Of a stretch of 64,000 nt of DNA, positions 7,709 through 16,873 are shown in pieces. The DNA is taken from contig CANOBT010000010.1 in assembly GCA_947564305.1 (NCBI GenBank), forward strand, positions 1-64,000. The letters are read 5' to 3'. The notes below the pieces were generated by a model, which saw nothing but the letters and a program-made list of their open reading frames with translations, was not told where the DNA came from and searched no databases. The translations under genes and the position numbers were made by a program. The stretch comes from an uncultured Lachnospiraceae bacterium (GTDB lineage Bacteria; Bacillota_A; Clostridia; Lachnospirales; Lachnospiraceae). The first letter of the stretch is position 1. Every line of letters starts with the position of its first letter.

Positions 7709-9139
7709 ATGAGTGAATTTGAGAAGGTTCAGACGGGCTTGGGAGAAGAGTGCGGCGTGTTCGGTGCTTATGATATGGAAGGCGGCGACGTGGCTGCTTC
7801 CGTGTATTATGGATTGTTTGCACTGCAGCACAGAGGACAGGAGAGCTGTGGAATTGCGGTGACAGATACCAATGGGCAGCGAAGGGTTTTGTCAAAAAAA
7901 GGTCTTGGCCATGTGGATGATGTGTTTGATGAGGAAACGCTGCAGGGATTAAAAGGAAATTTGGGCGTAGGACATGTTCGTTATTCCACGGCGGGTGGTA
8001 CCTGCGTGGAGAACGCGCAGCCGCTTGTTATCAATTATGTGAAGGGAACCCTGGCAATCGCGCATAATGGGAATCTGGTGAATGCCATAGAACTGAGAAA
8101 AGAGTTGGAATATACGGGGGCAATTTTCCAGACAACTATTGATTCTGAGGTGATTGCATATCATATTGCACGCGAGCGTTTGAATGTAAGAAAAGCAGAG
8201 GATGCAGTCAAGAATGCGATGAAGAAGATTGAGGGAGCCTATGCGTTGGTGGTCAGCAGTCCACGTAAAATGATTGGAGCACGCGACCCAAGAGGTCTGA
8301 AACCACTGTGTATCGGAAAGAGGGATAATACCTGGTTTCTGGCATCTGAAAGCTGTGCGATTGCGGCGATAGGGGCAGAATTTGTTCGAGATGTTCGTCC
8401 GGGAGAGGTGGTCAGCTTTACGAAAGATGGAGTGAGTTCTGACATGAGTATGGCTGTTTCTCCTGAAAAGCAGACCAGATGTATTTTTGAATACATTTAT
8501 TTTGCCCGCACTGACAGCACTTTGGATGGGGTCAATGTGTATCATGCCAGGATTGCAGCGGGAAAAGCGTTGGCAAACTCTTATCCGGTGGAGGCAGACT
8601 TGGTGGTTGGAGTGCCGGATTCCGGACTGGTGGCGGCAAAAGGCTACTCGGAGCAGTCAGGAATTCCCTATGGCATGGCATTCCACAAGAACAGTTATGT
8701 GGGACGCACCTTTATCAAGCCAAAGCAGAGCGACAGGGAATCCAGTGTGAAGATTAAACTGAACGTCATTTCTGAGGTAGTAAAAGGGAAACGAATTATC
8801 ATGGTAGATGATTCCATTGTGAGGGGTACGACCTGCGCAAACATCATTAAAATGCTGAAAAAGGCAGGCGCAACGGAGGTTCATGTACGGATTAGTTCAC
8901 CGCCCTTTTTGTATCCCTGCTATTTTGGAACGGATGTTCCGTCGGATGACCAGCTGATTGCCCATTCCCACACGACCGAACAGATTCGGGAAATGATAGG
9001 GGCGGATTCCCTGGGATATATGGAAGTGGCAAAATTAAAAGAGATGGTTGGGAATCTGGGGTACTGTGATGCCTGCTTTACAGGGCGTTATCCTATGAAA
9101 GTTCCGGATCATGATATCAGCCATGCGTTTGAATTGTAA
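7709..9139 (+). CDS. purF: amidophosphoribosyltransferase PurF
   Basis: 476 aa. It makes phosphoribosylamine from PRPP and glutamine, the first step of purine synthesis. A 14-residue propeptide precedes the catalytic cysteine (GEECGVFG, Cys15). The glutaminase domain has HRGQESCGIA and GHVRYSTAG. The PRPP loop is IIMVDDSIVRGTT. Four cysteines in the places used for the 4Fe-4S cluster of the Bacillus enzyme are present (TRCIFEY, LYPCYFG, YCDACF), so it is probably the oxygen-sensitive type. ATG 7709 is chosen for its GGAGGAG and because the propeptide then has normal length. Confidence 0.96.
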   Translation: MSEFEKVQTGLGEECGVFGAYDMEGGDVAASVYYGLFALQHRGQESCGIAVTDTNGQRRVLSKKGLGHVDDVFDEETLQGLKGNLGVGHVRYSTAGGTCVENAQPLVINYVKGTLAIAHNGNLVNAIELRKELEYTGAIFQTTIDSEVIAYHIARERLNVRKAEDAVKNAMKKIEGAYALVVSSPRKMIGARDPRGLKPLCIGKRDNTWFLASESCAIAAIGAEFVRDVRPGEVVSFTKDGVSSDMSMAVSPEKQTRCIFEYIYFARTDSTLDGVNVYHARIAAGKALANSYPVEADLVVGVPDSGLVAAKGYSEQSGIPYGMAFHKNSYVGRTFIKPKQSDRESSVKIKLNVISEVVKGKRIIMVDDSIVRGTTCANIIKMLKKAGATEVHVRISSPPFLYPCYFGTDVPSDDQLIAHSHTTEQIREMIGADSLGYMEVAKLKEMVGNLGYCDACFTGRYPMKVPDHDISHAFEL

Positions 9140-9178
9140 GGTTTCTAAAAACGGTAGTGGAAGTATTAGCTGAAAAAA

Positions 9179-9233
9179 GATGCGGCAAGCAGACAGTCAC
9201 TGGCTTTGCAGGTGATTACAAAATTTAGGGAGG
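9179..9233 (+). promoter_or_regulatory. conserved purine/deoxynucleotide leader element, copy 1 (purB)
   Basis: Box GGCAAGCAGACA begins at 9184. Stem AGTCAC (9195-9200) pairs with GTGATT (9212-9217), 11-nt loop TGGCTTTGCAG, then TACAAA and the ribosome binding site GGGAGG (9228-9233). ATG of purB follows at 9242. The same arrangement occurs before nrdD and purA. I do not recognise it as a described riboswitch. Confidence 0.6.
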
Positions 9234-9241
9234 TTACGGGT

Positions 9242-10675
9242 ATGAGTATGGATCGTTATGTAAGTCCTCTTTCTGAGCGATATGCCAGCAAGGAGATGCA
9301 GTATATTTTTTCGCCGGATAAAAAGTTCCGGACATGGAGAAAACTGTGGATTGCACTGGCAGAGACAGAAAAGGAATTGGGACTGCAGATTACGGAGGAA
9401 CAGATCGAGGAACTGAAAGCACATGCAGATGACATCAATTATGATGTGGCGAAGGAGCGGGAAAAGATTGTCCGGCATGATGTGATGTCCCATGTCTATG
9501 CTTACGGAGTACAGTGTCCGAAGGCAAAAGGGATCATTCATCTTGGAGCTACCTCCTGTTATGTAGGGGACAACACAGATATAATCATCATGTCTGAGGC
9601 ATTGAAACTGGTGAGGAAAAAACTGCTGAATGTGATTGCGGAACTGGCGGAATTTGCAAAAAATCAGAAAGCACAGCCGACCCTGGCTTTTACCCATTTC
9701 CAACCGGCACAGCCGACGACTGTAGGAAAAAGAGCGACCCTTTGGATGCAGGAGTTTGAGATGGATTTAGAGGATCTGGATTATGTGCTGGGAAGCCTGA
9801 AATTATTGGGCAGCAAGGGGACCACTGGAACCCAGGCAAGCTTTTTGGAGTTGTTTGAAGGGAATCAGGAGACCATAGATAAGATTGATCCGATGATTGC
9901 AGAAAAGATGGGATTTGAAGCCTGCTATCCGGTATCCGGGCAGACCTATTCCAGAAAGGTTGACACACGGGTGTTGAATGTGCTTGCCGGGATTGCTGCC
10001 AGTGCCCATAAATTTTCTAATGATATCCGATTGCTGCAGCATTTAAAAGAGGTAGAAGAACCTTTTGAAAAGAGCCAGATTGGTTCCTCTGCTATGGCTT
10101 ACAAGCGTAATCCTATGCGCAGTGAAAGGATTGCGTCTCTATCCCGCTATGTAATGATCAATGCCCTGAATCCGGCAGTTACCTCTGCTGCACAGTGGTT
10201 TGAACGTACGTTGGACGATTCGGCGAATAAGCGTCTGAGTGTGCCGGAAGGCTTTTTAGCGGTTGATGGAATTCTGGATTTGTGCCTGAATGTAGTAGAT
10301 GGGCTTGTCGTTTATCCGAAGGTGATTGAAAAACGGCTGATGTCCGAACTTCCGTTTATGGCCACGGAGAATATCATGATGGATGCAGTGAAGGCCGGAG
10401 GAGACCGGCAGGAGCTGCATGAGAGGATTCGAGAACTGTCCATGGAGGCAGGAAGAAACGTCAAAGAAAAAGGAATGGATAATAATCTTCTGGAATTAAT
10501 TGCAGAGGACCCGGCGTTTAATCTGACTCTGGAGGAACTCCAGAAGACTATGGAGCCTGACAGATATGTAGGTCGTGCCAAAGAGCAGGTGGAAGCATAT
10601 TTGACACAGGTGATTGAGCCGCTTTTGGAAAAAAATAAAGAATATCTCGGTATGAAATCGGAGATTAACGTATAA
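9242..10675 (+). CDS. purB: adenylosuccinate lyase PurB
   Basis: 477 aa. It cleaves SAICAR to AICAR and adenylosuccinate to AMP, so it serves both IMP synthesis and AMP formation. The fumarase/aspartase-superfamily signature GSSAMAYKRNPMRSE (about residues 281-295) holds the catalytic flexible loop. Other family blocks are HLGATSCYVGDN and THFQPAQPTTVGKR. I start at ATG 9242, 8 nt after GGGAGG; the in-frame ATG at 9206 lies inside the conserved leader element. It lies 102 bp after purF and probably responds to that leader. A hairpin terminator follows. Confidence 0.95.
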   Translation: MSMDRYVSPLSERYASKEMQYIFSPDKKFRTWRKLWIALAETEKELGLQITEEQIEELKAHADDINYDVAKEREKIVRHDVMSHVYAYGVQCPKAKGIIHLGATSCYVGDNTDIIIMSEALKLVRKKLLNVIAELAEFAKNQKAQPTLAFTHFQPAQPTTVGKRATLWMQEFEMDLEDLDYVLGSLKLLGSKGTTGTQASFLELFEGNQETIDKIDPMIAEKMGFEACYPVSGQTYSRKVDTRVLNVLAGIAASAHKFSNDIRLLQHLKEVEEPFEKSQIGSSAMAYKRNPMRSERIASLSRYVMINALNPAVTSAAQWFERTLDDSANKRLSVPEGFLAVDGILDLCLNVVDGLVVYPKVIEKRLMSELPFMATENIMMDAVKAGGDRQELHERIRELSMEAGRNVKEKGMDNNLLELIAEDPAFNLTLEELQKTMEPDRYVGRAKEQVEAYLTQVIEPLLEKNKEYLGMKSEINV

Positions 10676-10686
10676 AGAAATTATGC

Positions 10687-10747
10687 AAAGGACTGTTGCG
10701 TATCTGCTATTCTATGTTGCAGATGATTGCCGTAGTCCTTTTTCTTA
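10687..10747 (+). terminator. long-stem terminator of purB
   Basis: Outer stem AAGGACT (10688-10694) with AGTCCTT (10734-10740), inner stem ATCTGC/GCAGAT, followed by TTTCTTATT. It closes the purF-purB region. Confidence 0.7.
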
Positions 10748-10815
10748 TTGTACAATGCAAGAAAAAGTCAGTGGCGCTTTTATTATACTATGAGGGAAAG
10801 GACAGGTAACTTATT

Positions 10816-12207
10816 ATGGATGAAGTAGTAGGAGCAGAAGCACGGGAACTGCCGGTTCGCGTTCTTGCAGGAGTTTTGGCTGTTTTATTGGGAGCTGCGT
10901 TAATTGTAGACCAGACATTTTGGGGAATGATGGATGGCTTTCTGGACAAACTGCTTGTTCCGGTCGTGGAAACCCAGGCAGATGTCTTTGCAAAAGTACA
11001 GTCCAGAGCTTCTCGCAGGGAGGACACAGAAATTGAACACGAGATGAACATGCTTTTAGATGCAGCAGCGATTCCAGGAGAATCTGGTCTTCTTCTGAAA
11101 GATGCTGTGCCAACACCGTCAGCGGCAGAATCATCATCTCAGGAACCTGAATCTAAAGAGGAAGATGCTGTTGTCATGCGGTCTATCATTTCGGATGTTG
11201 TAATGCCGCAGGCAGAAGAAACAGAGAATCTGACTGCGGAAGCAACATTACCGGAAATTATCATGCCGATGCCTGAGGAGCCATATGTCATCGTGCCGGA
11301 ATATTTGCCGGATGTTTCTGTGATTGTGGAAGATATTGTGAAAAATGTGTCTGAGCCAGATATCACTGTGCCGGAAAATCCAGACAATATTTCAACTTCC
11401 ATTGAGAGCGGGCCAGAGGATATTGTGATTGAGGATATAGAGAATCCATCGGAGATGGTATCAGAACAGCGGCCGGATACTTCAACCCCATCGGAGGCCA
11501 TTATACCGACGATACCAACAGAACCAGAGGTAATCATGCCTGAGAAGCCGGCAGAAGAGCCGGTAATGCCGGAACCTGCAGTGCCAGATATGGAAATAAC
11601 AGAGCCAGGGGCGGCAGAGGATGTTCCTGCGGATATCGTGGAAGAAGAAAATGAGGAGACTGCGCCTGCTTCTTGTTTTCTTTTGGATGAAGCGGGAATG
11701 CTTTATGGGTTTCTTCCGGAATATGCAGATATTGCAGATGGCTGTCTGGCACTTCCGGCAGAATGCACCGGAATCCGAAGCGGCGCATTTATGGGATGCG
11801 GGGCAGGGATTATGGAACTATATATTCCTGCAGGCGCGTCAGTCATTGAGGAAGGAGCATTTTCAGGGTTAGACAATCTGGAATGGATTGACGTGGAAGG
11901 CGGGAATCCAGGGTATGCCAGTGAAGGCGGCGTTTTATTTGACAGTACCAGGTCGGTGCTGGTGAAATTCCCCAACGGAAGACTGTACGGTTATTCGGTT
12001 CCGTACTATGTGGCGTTGATTGCAGACAGGGCATTTGAAGGGACCTCTATTTACAGGCTGGATATCAGAAATTGTGCTGATCTTTCGTTCGGTGCCAATG
12101 CATTTGGGTATTCTGCGGGAAACGGGATTGAGATTGCAGTGCCGGAAGCAAAGTTTGATATGTATACACAGATGCTGTCCGGGTATGGATTCATTCTTAC
12201 AAAATAA
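10816..12207 (+). CDS. membrane-anchored protein with acidic proline-rich stalk and BspA-like leucine-rich repeats
   Basis: 463 aa, not a named family. Residues about 15-33 form one hydrophobic helix (VLAGVLAVLLGAALIV) without a signal-peptidase site, so it probably anchors the protein with the C-terminus outside. Residues about 80-280 are low-complexity stalk rich in Glu, Pro, Val and Ile with recurring units such as VMPEPA, EIIMPMPEEP and ITVPENP. Residues about 290-460 hold three or four BspA-type LRR_5 units, for example IRSGAFMGCGAG, IEEGAFSGLDNLEWIDVE and IADRAFEGTSI. Such repeats usually bind proteins or glycans at the cell surface. It sits between purB and gltX with no obvious functional link. 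Confidence 0.7.
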   Translation: MDEVVGAEARELPVRVLAGVLAVLLGAALIVDQTFWGMMDGFLDKLLVPVVETQADVFAKVQSRASRREDTEIEHEMNMLLDAAAIPGESGLLLKDAVPTPSAAESSSQEPESKEEDAVVMRSIISDVVMPQAEETENLTAEATLPEIIMPMPEEPYVIVPEYLPDVSVIVEDIVKNVSEPDITVPENPDNISTSIESGPEDIVIEDIENPSEMVSEQRPDTSTPSEAIIPTIPTEPEVIMPEKPAEEPVMPEPAVPDMEITEPGAAEDVPADIVEEENEETAPASCFLLDEAGMLYGFLPEYADIADGCLALPAECTGIRSGAFMGCGAGIMELYIPAGASVIEEGAFSGLDNLEWIDVEGGNPGYASEGGVLFDSTRSVLVKFPNGRLYGYSVPYYVALIADRAFEGTSIYRLDIRNCADLSFGANAFGYSAGNGIEIAVPEAKFDMYTQMLSGYGFILTK

Positions 12208-12328
12208 TATGGCACGAATAAATCTTTGTAAATGTTTGTTGAAGATTTTTAAAAGTTGTTCTATAATAGGATGGACATGCCGGAAAAAGGCATAGAAGAA
12301 CACTTGCAGGAATTGGAGACATGAGAAG

Positions 12329-13792
12329 ATGAAAAAAGTAAGAACAAGATTTGCGCCCAGCCCTACAGGGAGGATGCATGTTGGTAATTTAAGGACCGCG
12401 CTTTATGCATATCTGATTGCCAAACATGAAGGAGGAGATTTTATCCTCCGTATTGAGGATACAGACCAGGAAAGATTCGTGGAAGGCGCCTTAGATATCA
12501 TTTACCGGACATTGGAGAAGACAGGACTTCTTCATGATGAGGGGCCGGATAAGGATGGCGGAGCAGGGCCTTATGTGCAAAGTGATCGTAATGCTGCCGG
12601 ATTATATTTGGAGTATGCGAAGCAGCTTGTAGAACAGGGAGATGCGTATTACTGCTTTTGCAGCAAGGAACGTCTGGATTCTCTTCGAACCTCTGTTTCA
12701 CAGGATGGGACAGATATTGTGGTCTATGACAAGCATTGTCTTGGATTAAGTAAGGAAGAGGTGGAAGCGAATCTGGCAGCGGGTAAACCGTGGGTTATCC
12801 GTTTGAATGTGCCGAATGAAGGCGAAACTACATTCCATGATGAGATTTACGGTGATATTACGGTTCCGAACCAGGAATTAGATGATATGATCCTGATCAA
12901 GTCTGATGGCTATCCGACCTATAATTTTGCGAATGTAGTTGACGACCATTTGATGGGCATTACTCATGTTGTGCGGGGAAATGAGTACCTTTCTTCAGCG
13001 CCGAAATATAACCGGTTATATGATGCTTTCGGATGGGAAGTGCCGGTATATGTACATTGTCCTTTGATTACGGATGCGGAACACAAGAAACTGAGTAAAC
13101 GGTGTGGTCATTCCTCGTATGAAGATTTGATTGATCAAGGCTTTGTATCGGAGGCGGTGGTCAATTATGTGGCGCTTTTGGGATGGTGCCCTTCGGACAA
13201 CAAGGAGATTTTCACATTGTCCGAACTGGTAGAAGCATTTGATTATACGCATATGAGTAAATCACCGGCAGTATTTGATACGGTGAAGCTGAAATGGATG
13301 AATGGGGAATACCTAAAGGCAATGGATGAGGACAGGTTTTATGAGATGGCGAAACCTTATATCAGCGAAGTGATTTCTAAGGACTATGACATGTCTAAGA
13401 TTGCCGCACTGGTAAAGACAAGAATTGAAATCTTTCCGGATATCCGGGAGCAGATTGATTTCTTCGAGGAAGTGCCGGAATATGATATTGCAATGTATAC
13501 GCATAAGAAGATGAAGACGACGCCTGAGACCTCTTTGGAGGTGTTAAAGAGTCTGCTTCCGGTATTAGAGAGTCAGGAAGATTACAGCAATGATGCATTG
13601 TTCGAGACATTGAAGGGGTATGTGACAGAAAAGGGATGCAAGATTGGCTACGTGATGTGGCCGATTCGTACTGCGGTTTCCGGAAAACAGAACACGCCGG
13701 GCGGGGCTACGGAGATTATGGAAGTCCTTGGAAAGGAGGAATCCTTGAGCAGAATCCGCACGGCTGTATTGAAGTTGGAAAAAGAACTGTAA
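12329..13792 (+). CDS. gltX: glutamate--tRNA ligase
   Basis: 487 aa class I aminoacyl-tRNA synthetase charging tRNA-Glu (and probably tRNA-Gln in an organism that uses the amidotransferase route). The HIGH-type motif is [13 protein letters not shown] (about residues 10-22) and the KMSKS-type loop is KKLSKRCGH (about 252-260). The tRNA-binding helical C-terminal region ends with [15 protein letters not shown] residues. No T-box leader is visible in the 120 bp upstream. Only 28 bp separate it from the helicase gene, suggesting cotranscription. Confidence 0.95.
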   Translation: MKKVRTRFAPSPTGRMHVGNLRTALYAYLIAKHEGGDFILRIEDTDQERFVEGALDIIYRTLEKTGLLHDEGPDKDGGAGPYVQSDRNAAGLYLEYAKQLVEQGDAYYCFCSKERLDSLRTSVSQDGTDIVVYDKHCLGLSKEEVEANLAAGKPWVIRLNVPNEGETTFHDEIYGDITVPNQELDDMILIKSDGYPTYNFANVVDDHLMGITHVVRGNEYLSSAPKYNRLYDAFGWEVPVYVHCPLITDAEHKKLSKRCGHSSYEDLIDQGFVSEAVVNYVALLGWCPSDNKEIFTLSELVEAFDYTHMSKSPAVFDTVKLKWMNGEYLKAMDEDRFYEMAKPYISEVISKDYDMSKIAALVKTRIEIFPDIREQIDFFEEVPEYDIAMYTHKKMKTTPETSLEVLKSLLPVLESQEDYSNDALFETLKGYVTEKGCKIGYVMWPIRTAVSGKQNTPGGATEIMEVLGKEESLSRIRTAVLKLEKEL

Positions 13793-13820
13793 TTGAGGGC
13801 GGAAGGAGTATAAAACTGAT

Positions 13821-15707
13821 TTGAATCAGGCACAGAAAACAGCGGTTTCCCATGGAGAAGGTCCCTGCCTTGTGCTTGCGGGACCTGGTTCAGGTAAGAC
13901 GCTGACAATTGTAAATCGAATAAAGTACCTGATAGAGGTGCACAATGTAAGACCAGAAGAAATTCTGGTCATTACTTTTACTAAATATGCGGCGCAGGAA
14001 ATGAAACTGCGTCTTCAGGCATTGATGGAAGGAAATAGACCTTCGGTCACGATGGGAACCTTTCATGGGATTTACTATGGGATTTTAAAATGGGCGTACC
14101 ATATGGGTCCCCAGAATATCCTTTCAGAAGATGAAAAATATCGAATGCTCCGTGAAATTATAAGTAAACAGGAGTTGGAAATCTTTGATGAGGAAGACTT
14201 TCTGCAGGGAATTGCCCTGGAGATCGGACGTATCAAAAATAACTGTCTGAATATTGAAGAGTATGAGGCAAAGCAGTGTTCCATAGAAACATTTCGCAAT
14301 ATTTACCGGGAATATGAAACATTTCGTAAAAATGCAAAAAAAATAGACTTTGATGATATGTTGGTTTTGTGTTATGATTTATTTAGGGAACGTCCGGATG
14401 TATTGAAGCTCTGGCAAAAGAAGTTTCGCTTCATTTTAGTGGATGAATTTCAGGATATCAATCAGGTACAGTATGATGTTATTAAAATGCTGGCTGCTCC
14501 GGAGGAAAATCTGTTCGTAGTAGGAGATGATGATCAGTCTATCTATGGATTTCGGGGAGCGGATGTAAAGCTGATGTTCCGGTTCTTAAAGGATTATCCG
14601 CAGGCAAAGCAGTTGCTTTTGGATATGAATTATCGTTCTACGGCGAATATTGTGCGGCATGCCCTGCATGTGATCGGACACAATGAAGTCCGGTTTGACA
14701 AAGCCATCCGGGCGCAGAAAAAGGCGGGGGCGGCACTTCATATACAGGAGACGCTTGACTCGGAGGATGAAGGAGCCTACGTGGTATCCGAGATTCAAAA
14801 GAGGATGGAAAGCGGCGTGCCGGCAGAGCAGATTGCCGTGCTTTACCGGGTGCATACGGATGTACGTGCTTTGGCAGGGCAGATGGTAAAGCAGAAAATT
14901 CCATTTTATATGCGAGATTTCATGCCGGATATTTATCAGCATTTTATCGCGAAAGATATTAAAGCCTATTTTCGACTGGCAGAAGGGGGACGGGAGCGGT
15001 CCGATTTTCTGTTGGTTATGAACCGGCCGAAAAGGTATCTGGGCCGTGCAGCTATGTCGGGGAGTGGAAGGGGTTCCTTTGAAGAACTCAGGCAGTTTTA
15101 TTGCGATAAAGACTGGATGCAGGATCGGATTGACCAGTTTGAGTGGGACTTGAAGATGATGGGCCGGATGGCGCCATATGCAGCACTTCAATATCTCAGA
15201 AAGAAGATTGGATATGATGACTATCTGCGCGAATATGCAGATTCGAGAGGGGTACAGCCGTCAGAATATTTTGATGTGCTTTCAGAGATAGAAGAATCAG
15301 CAAAGCCATTTGCTGCAACGCAGGACTGGTTTGCACATATGCAGGAGTATACGGATGCTTTGAGGAAGCAGCGTCAGCAAAAGCAGACTGCCCCTGCAGG
15401 GGTGCGTCTGATGACGATGCATGCGTCGAAAGGGCTGGAGTTTGACACCGTTTTTATTATTCAGGCAAATGAAGGGAGGATTCCTTATAAAAAATCGTTG
15501 AAGGAGCAGGGATTAGAGGAGGAGCGCAGGCTGTTTTATGTGGCAATGACGCGTGCGAAGGAAATATTAAAAATTTCTTATGTCACGGTGAAGAGTGGCA
15601 AAGATGCCCTCCCGTCCAGGTTTATAGAGGAGGTATTTCAATCCCCAAAAAGTTCGGCTTCTATTGACAAACCTTTAAAACACGATAGAATAAAAGCAGG
15701 ACATTAA
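13821..15707 (+). CDS. UvrD/PcrA-like superfamily 1 DNA helicase
   Basis: 628 aa, shorter than PcrA (about 720), with a TTG start at 13821 after AAGGAG; the protein begins directly with the Q-motif region (NQAQKTAV). Motifs in order: Walker A LAGPGSGKT (about 20-28), Ia VITFTKYAA, II DEFQDINQVQ (about 210-219), III GDDDQSIYGFRGA, V MTMHASKGLEFDTVFI (about 532-547), VI RRLFYVAMTRAK. It is a 3'-5' translocase for repair or recombination. The shortening lies mostly in the 2B domain and the C-terminal tail. Nearby gltX suggests only loose genomic association. Confidence 0.9.
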   Translation: MNQAQKTAVSHGEGPCLVLAGPGSGKTLTIVNRIKYLIEVHNVRPEEILVITFTKYAAQEMKLRLQALMEGNRPSVTMGTFHGIYYGILKWAYHMGPQNILSEDEKYRMLREIISKQELEIFDEEDFLQGIALEIGRIKNNCLNIEEYEAKQCSIETFRNIYREYETFRKNAKKIDFDDMLVLCYDLFRERPDVLKLWQKKFRFILVDEFQDINQVQYDVIKMLAAPEENLFVVGDDDQSIYGFRGADVKLMFRFLKDYPQAKQLLLDMNYRSTANIVRHALHVIGHNEVRFDKAIRAQKKAGAALHIQETLDSEDEGAYVVSEIQKRMESGVPAEQIAVLYRVHTDVRALAGQMVKQKIPFYMRDFMPDIYQHFIAKDIKAYFRLAEGGRERSDFLLVMNRPKRYLGRAAMSGSGRGSFEELRQFYCDKDWMQDRIDQFEWDLKMMGRMAPYAALQYLRKKIGYDDYLREYADSRGVQPSEYFDVLSEIEESAKPFAATQDWFAHMQEYTDALRKQRQQKQTAPAGVRLMTMHASKGLEFDTVFIIQANEGRIPYKKSLKEQGLEEERRLFYVAMTRAKEILKISYVTVKSGKDALPSRFIEEVFQSPKSSASIDKPLKHDRIKAGH

Positions 15708-15733
15708 TTCGTTTTGCTTTCGGGAGGTGTTAT

Positions 15734-16732
15734 ATGAAAAAGAGAACATTTTACTTATTGTTTTCTATATTTTTAACATGTTTGATGTTGGGAGGCTGTA
15801 AGAAAAATGTAGGAACACCGGAAGACAACCCGGTGGTGGAGGAAGAACCAGAGGCGGAAGAGGACACAGGCTATGTGTTTGGGTACAGCTGTATTGATAT
15901 GGACAATCCTTATTTCGATACACTGCGGCGTTCTCTTGAGAATACATTAGGTGAAGAGGAATATCAGTTGATTTCAAAAAATCCAGGAGCAGATGCCAGG
16001 GTGCAGGGCGAACAGATACAGGAATTGATTGAAGAAGGGGTGGATGCGGTTTTTCTTTGTCCGGTGGACTGGGAGGAGATTACCCCGTCCTTGGAGGCGT
16101 TAAGAGACGCGGGAATTCCTGTTGTCAATATTGATACGCATGTGAAGGAGAGCGACCTGGTTAAGGCTTATATTGGCTCTGATAACAGGAATGCCGGATA
16201 CGTGTGTGGAGAGGACTTGAAAAAGAAGTGTCCGGAAGGCGGAAAAATCCTGATTTTAGAATGTCCGTCTATGAGTTCCATTAATGACAGGATTACCGGA
16301 TTTGAGCAGGCGGTTTCAAATGCCGGATTTGAAGTTTTGGACAGGGCTGATGTCAATGGAGATATGGAAAAGGCAAAGGAGGCCATGGAGGAATTTTTAA
16401 AGACGTATCAGGAGATTGATGCGGTGATGTGTGGAAATGACCGGATAGCCCTTGGCGCATTGAGGGCCTTGGAAGCATCGGGGGAGTCCGGGCAGGAAAC
16501 GGTTCGGATTTATGGTGTGGATGGTTCTCCGGAGATAAAGAGCGAGATTGCAAAGCCGGACAGCCCTATGACGGGGACTGGCGCACAGTCTCCAATCAGA
16601 ATCGGAAAGGAGGCCGCGGAGATCGGAATTGCAATTCTGGAGGGGGAAGATTTTGAGGAGGAGACTTATGAAGATACGTTCCTCATTGATAAGGGAAATG
16701 TGGAGATGTATGGAACAGACGGCTGGCAGTAA
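15734..16732 (+). CDS. sugar-binding lipoprotein, RbsB/periplasmic-binding-protein type I
   Basis: 332 aa. Lipobox LMLGGC places the lipidated cysteine near residue 22, then an acidic Pro/Glu linker (about 30-46). The mature domain is pfam13407-like: FGYSCIDMDNPYFDTLRR, IQELIEEGVDAVFLCPVDWE, GIPVVNIDTHV, AYIGSDNRNAGYVCG and AVMCGNDRIALGALRALE. These are the ligand-cleft and hinge segments of ribose/galactose-binding proteins. No permease or ATPase accompanies it, so it is an orphan that either serves a distant importer or acts as a sensor. GGGAGGT lies ahead of the start. Confidence 0.88.
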   Translation: MKKRTFYLLFSIFLTCLMLGGCKKNVGTPEDNPVVEEEPEAEEDTGYVFGYSCIDMDNPYFDTLRRSLENTLGEEEYQLISKNPGADARVQGEQIQELIEEGVDAVFLCPVDWEEITPSLEALRDAGIPVVNIDTHVKESDLVKAYIGSDNRNAGYVCGEDLKKKCPEGGKILILECPSMSSINDRITGFEQAVSNAGFEVLDRADVNGDMEKAKEAMEEFLKTYQEIDAVMCGNDRIALGALRALEASGESGQETVRIYGVDGSPEIKSEIAKPDSPMTGTGAQSPIRIGKEAAEIGIAILEGEDFEEETYEDTFLIDKGNVEMYGTDGWQ

Positions 16733-16770
16733 GAGGCTTTGTTCTGAGTTCATGAGTGATTTTTTTAGAT

Positions 16771-16810
16771 ACAAGCAGGCAGTATTATGAAGCGAGATTA
16801 CACAGGCAGG
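16771..16810 (+). promoter_or_regulatory. degenerate match to the purine/deoxynucleotide leader box
   Basis: AAGCAGGCAGT (from 16773) is identical to the box before purA, followed by GCGAGATTACA and CAGGCAGG in matching order, but the paired stem is absent and the start codon is 64 nt further on. Low confidence; may be chance or a decayed copy. Confidence 0.25.
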
Positions 16811-16873
16811 TATTAACATTTTACACAACAGATGGCTAGGCAGTACAGGATGGACTTATAGGAGGAAAAGCAC

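Noticed and set aside
7949..8545. 198-codon minus-strand frame inside purF
   Set aside because: Shadow; translation has no family resemblance and purF is conserved throughout.
12208..12328. T-box riboswitch before gltX
   Set aside because: No T-box sequence or specifier stem seen in the 120-bp gap; the same holds for hisS.
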